A stretch of 8,430 nt of DNA. Source: Desulfobacterales bacterium. GTDB taxonomy: Bacteria > Desulfobacterota > Desulfobacteria > Desulfobacterales > Desulfosalsimonadaceae. The notes under the pieces were generated by a model. The model was not told the DNA's origin. It worked only from the letters and a program-made list of their open reading frames with translations, and ran no database searches. This document shows positions 6,503 to 8,430 of the stretch, one piece after another; within the stretch, counting starts at the first letter, position 1, and every line of letters starts with the position of its first letter. The position numbers were made by a program, and so were the translations under genes. Where the stretch lies: NCBI GenBank assembly GCA_018334855.1, contig JAGXLE010000046.1:1-8430 (forward strand), given 5' to 3'.

Positions 6503-6670
6503 ATGAGTGAAAAAAATACTGAATCATCTTATACCTGCAGTCATTACCGGGCGGAAATGATTCTGCTGGCCCTGGAGCGGAGGCTGGCGCAAAACGATCT
6601 TTCCGAGTCGGAGAAAAAATCGGTCAAGGCCGAAATCAGGCGGCTGAAATCTGAAATGGGAATGTCTTAA
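6503..6670 (+). CDS. Small helical protein, 55 residues, unknown function
   Basis: An ATG 10 nt after the preceding stop codon opens a 55-codon frame ending in TAA at 6668-6670. The protein starts MSEKNTESSYTCSHYRAEM and continues as a charged sequence that looks like two amphipathic helices (about 15-30 and 35-52) with a turn at NDLSESE. There is no signal peptide or membrane segment. One Cys (C12) and one His (H14) lie close together. The ribosome binding site is weak, so translation may be coupled to the upstream gene. Support comes from close spacing, the same strand, and an amino acid composition typical of a soluble protein. No family is recognised. Its stop codon overlaps that of coaX on the opposite strand. 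Confidence 0.6.
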   Translation: MSEKNTESSYTCSHYRAEMILLALERRLAQNDLSESEKKSVKAEIRRLKSEMGMS

Positions 6671-7434
6671 CCTGCAAGCTTTTCGCTGATAAGCCGCAGT
6701 CCCTCAAGGGTCAGCTCGGTTTCCACTTCTTCAATGGTTTCCGAAAGAGACCCGATTAGCACGGCCAGCCCGCCGGTGGCAATTACGCGGGGCTCGGGCT
6801 GCATTTCTTTTTTAATCCGTCTTACCATTCCGTCGACCAGTTCTGTGTAGCCGTATAAAATACCGGATTTCATGCTTTCTGCTGTTTCCTTTCCTATTGC
6901 CGATGCAGGGGGATTGAAAAGTTCCACCCTGGGAAGCTTGGAGGCTCTTTGAAACAGGGCCTCTGCAGAAATGCCGATACCCGGGGAAATGGCCCCTCCG
7001 AGATATTCGCCCTGCTCCGAGATACAGTCAAAGGTGGTTGCAGTGCCAAAATCGATAATAACCAGGCTGGTATGGTATCTGCTAAAGGCGGCAACAGCGT
7101 TGACCAGCCTGTCGGCGCCCACTTCTGCGGGGTTCCGGTATCTTATGGGCATATCAACGTTATCAGGGCCAATCCAGTGCGGAGAGTGCGCCAGATATTT
7201 CCGGCAGAAGGCATCGAGTGTACGTACCATTGGGGGGACAACACACGAAATTACTGTCTGTTTTATATCGGCCATATTAAGGCTGTATCTGCCGAAAAAA
7301 TGGGCCAGATGCATGTGAAACTCGTCTTCGGTAAGTTTGGGTTCTGTATGAAGACGGCAGTGAGCAGTGAGCCGGCGGTTTTCAAAAAGGCCCGCCACGG
7401 TCTGGGTATTGCCGACATCGAGTACAAGCAGCAT
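6667..7434 (-). CDS. coaX: Type III pantothenate kinase CoaX
   Basis: CoaX phosphorylates pantothenate with ATP, the first step of coenzyme A synthesis, in the cytoplasm. The length of 255 residues is normal for the type III family (ASKHA fold). The N-terminal phosphate loop DVGNTQT is at 6-12. GADR at 106-109 contains the catalytic Asp (D108). The second phosphate motif DFGTATTFD is at 128-136, GGAISPGIGIS at 146-156 and TGG at 220-222. It is unrelated to type I (CoaA) and type II kinases. The ATG has GGGAAGAAG just upstream and lies 23 nt after the YbbR gene, so it is likely the last gene of the folP operon. Its TAA overlaps the TAA of the small plus-strand gene. Confidence 0.96.
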   Translation of the reverse strand: MLLVLDVGNTQTVAGLFENRRLTAHCRLHTEPKLTEDEFHMHLAHFFGRYSLNMADIKQTVISCVVPPMVRTLDAFCRKYLAHSPHWIGPDNVDMPIRYRNPAEVGADRLVNAVAAFSRYHTSLVIIDFGTATTFDCISEQGEYLGGAISPGIGISAEALFQRASKLPRVELFNPPASAIGKETAESMKSGILYGYTELVDGMVRRIKKEMQPEPRVIATGGLAVLIGSLSETIEEVETELTLEGLRLISEKLAG

Positions 7435-7457
7435 AACTTCTTCCCGGGTTTTGGTTT

Positions 7458-8126
7458 TCAGTGTTTTTCTATTTTAACGGTGAAAATCTGCGGATCGACG
7501 TGAATCAACCGCGTCTGTCCCGGCAGGCGGATCTTTACGGGCTTTACATAAATACCCGGTCCCAGTCCCGCAAGATCCATATAAACTTTTATATCTTTTT
7601 TGGAAAATGAATTTGCAAGGTTTTCCATGGCACCACGAAGTGTAACCGAGACGGTGTCGGGTTGAATCAAGCAGGGCAGCCCGGTGTGGAGCGCCTTTAC
7701 AGGAATGTTTTTTATGGTCTTTTCAACCATTTGTTTTTCAAAAAAAATGGCCGCAGAAACCCTTTCGGGAACCGCCCGGATGCCTTCCGGCAGATCCAGG
7801 GCGGCATCCTTTTCAACTGTTGCCGACGCCCCTGTTATATCTATTTCAAAAGTCTTTGCTGTTTCAATTTCTGAAATTGTTTCTGCAGGACCGATAACAA
7901 GCACTGATTCCGGCCTGGCCTGTTTTTTTTCAACCTTATAGCCGAAGGCAGGATTTCCGCTGCAGCGGACCTCTACCGGCAGGATTTTTCCGGCCGTATC
8001 TTTGTTTACGTTTTGAGGGGTTTTAAAATCATCCTGACTGCCGGCAGCAGGAAACACAAGTAACAGAGTGAGCAGGGCAGCCACAGCCAGGAACCGGCAG
8101 CGCCGCCTTATGTTTGATCCAGCCAT
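7458..8126 (-). CDS. YbbR-domain (CdaR-like) exported protein
   Basis: The 222-residue protein has an N-terminal signal sequence: basic residues 7-11, a hydrophobic stretch at 12-27, then AGS before QDD as a likely cleavage site. Two YbbR-type repeats follow, about 49-131 (VLVIGPAETISEI, then EIDITGA, then LPEGIRAVPERV) and about 138-220 (PVKALHTGLP, PDTVSVTLRG, YMDLAGLGPG, LPGQTRL). In Firmicutes, CdaR proteins with YbbR domains are membrane-anchored and regulate the diadenylate cyclase CdaA. Here the N-terminus looks cleavable, and cdaA is not adjacent, so regulation of CdaA is not certain. AGAGGAA lies 9 nt before the ATG. The start is 18 nt after folP, and coaX follows after 23 nt. The short length, with two rather than more repeats, is worth noting. 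Confidence 0.82.
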   Translation of the reverse strand: MAGSNIRRRCRFLAVAALLTLLLVFPAAGSQDDFKTPQNVNKDTAGKILPVEVRCSGNPAFGYKVEKKQARPESVLVIGPAETISEIETAKTFEIDITGASATVEKDAALDLPEGIRAVPERVSAAIFFEKQMVEKTIKNIPVKALHTGLPCLIQPDTVSVTLRGAMENLANSFSKKDIKVYMDLAGLGPGIYVKPVKIRLPGQTRLIHVDPQIFTVKIEKH

Positions 8127-8144
8127 AATCCGGTGTTCCTCTCT

Positions 8145-8430
8145 TCAGGAAAACAGCTCCTTATTCCGGATGGAGTCAGCGATTCTTACAGCCGCTTTGC
8201 TACTTGCAACATCGTGTACCCTTACTATATGCACTCCTTTCATGGTCGCCGCGGCCACCGCTGCCAGAGTTCCGGCTTCGACCCCGGGACTGTCCGGCGA
8301 AAACTCGGTATCTGCATTCTTTGACAGCACCTGCCTGATAAAAGCTTTTCTGGAGGGACCCAGCAAAACAGGCAGACCGAGCTCCAGGAAACGATCTGCC
8401 CGGTCTATCAGCTCCAGGTTGTGAGCGGCT
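8145..8430 (-). CDS. folP: Dihydropteroate synthase FolP, C-terminal part
   Basis: The frame is open to the right edge, so only the last 94 residues are visible. The enzyme condenses p-aminobenzoate with the pterin pyrophosphate in folate synthesis and is the sulfonamide target. The visible part contains NLELIDRADRFLELGLPVL, then GPSRKAFI with the ligand-binding Lys, then GTLAAVAAATMKGVHIVRVHDV, in which the Arg and His of RVHD bind the substrate phosphate in known structures. The stop codon TGA at 8145-8147 is followed 18 nt later by the YbbR gene. The start, the pterin-binding N-terminal motifs and the operon promoter lie outside the window. Confidence 0.95.
   Translation of the reverse strand, partial: AAHNLELIDRADRFLELGLPVLLGPSRKAFIRQVLSKNADTEFSPDSPGVEAGTLAAVAAATMKGVHIVRVHDVASSKAAVRIADSIRNKELFS

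Noticed and set aside
6949..7503. 184-codon open frame antisense to coaX
   Set aside because: It lies opposite the conserved coaX motifs and the start of its operon gap, with no recognisable domain or ribosome binding site of note.
8145..8366. A 73-residue independent small gene starting at 8366
   Set aside because: The start is an internal TTG. The frame continues upstream to the window edge as typical dihydropteroate synthase sequence, so this is the C-terminus of folP.

Overview
The window looks like chromosomal DNA of a Gram-negative bacterium, most likely a member of the Desulfobacterota (the former delta-proteobacteria). This is inferred from the gene mix (two PilT-type retraction ATPases in tandem, a zinc-ribbon/receiver-like protein, a periplasmic DsbD) and from a long palindromic intergenic repeat of a kind I associate with that phylum. 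No rRNA, tRNA, CRISPR array, prophage or transposase gene was seen, and coding density is high.

Left block, minus strand (29-2732): proC (proline biosynthesis) followed by dsbD (transmembrane thiol reductant shuttle). A near-consensus sigma70-type promoter (TTGACA, 17 bp, TATAAA) at 2842-2870 reads toward proC. It leaves a leader of about 100 nt that contains a palindromic hairpin. The dsbD start is ambiguous: a GTG with a good ribosome binding site (1804) competes with an ATG that overlaps the proC stop (1873).

Central block, plus strand (2984-6670): yggT (small membrane protein), pilT (type IV pilus retraction ATPase), a divergent second PilT/PilU-like ATPase, a 124-bp near-palindrome, a zinc-ribbon protein with a degenerate receiver domain, and a 55-residue helical small protein that is easy to miss. 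The two ATPases suggest pilus retraction and twitching. The last two genes are candidate accessory or regulatory partners, by position only.

Right block, minus strand (6667-8430): the 3' part of folP (dihydropteroate synthase, running off the right edge), a secreted two-domain YbbR/CdaR-like protein, and coaX (type III pantothenate kinase). The genes are 18 and 23 nt apart, consistent with one operon. The diadenylate cyclase gene cdaA, often found between folP and cdaR in other bacteria, is not here. coaX and the small plus-strand gene meet tail to tail and share a TTAA, with no terminator between them.

The divergent intergenic region (2733-2983) is the only clear promoter region. The most unusual content is the pilT/pilT-like/zinc-ribbon pseudo-receiver/small-protein cluster with its embedded palindrome, and the YbbR protein lacking its usual cyclase partner.
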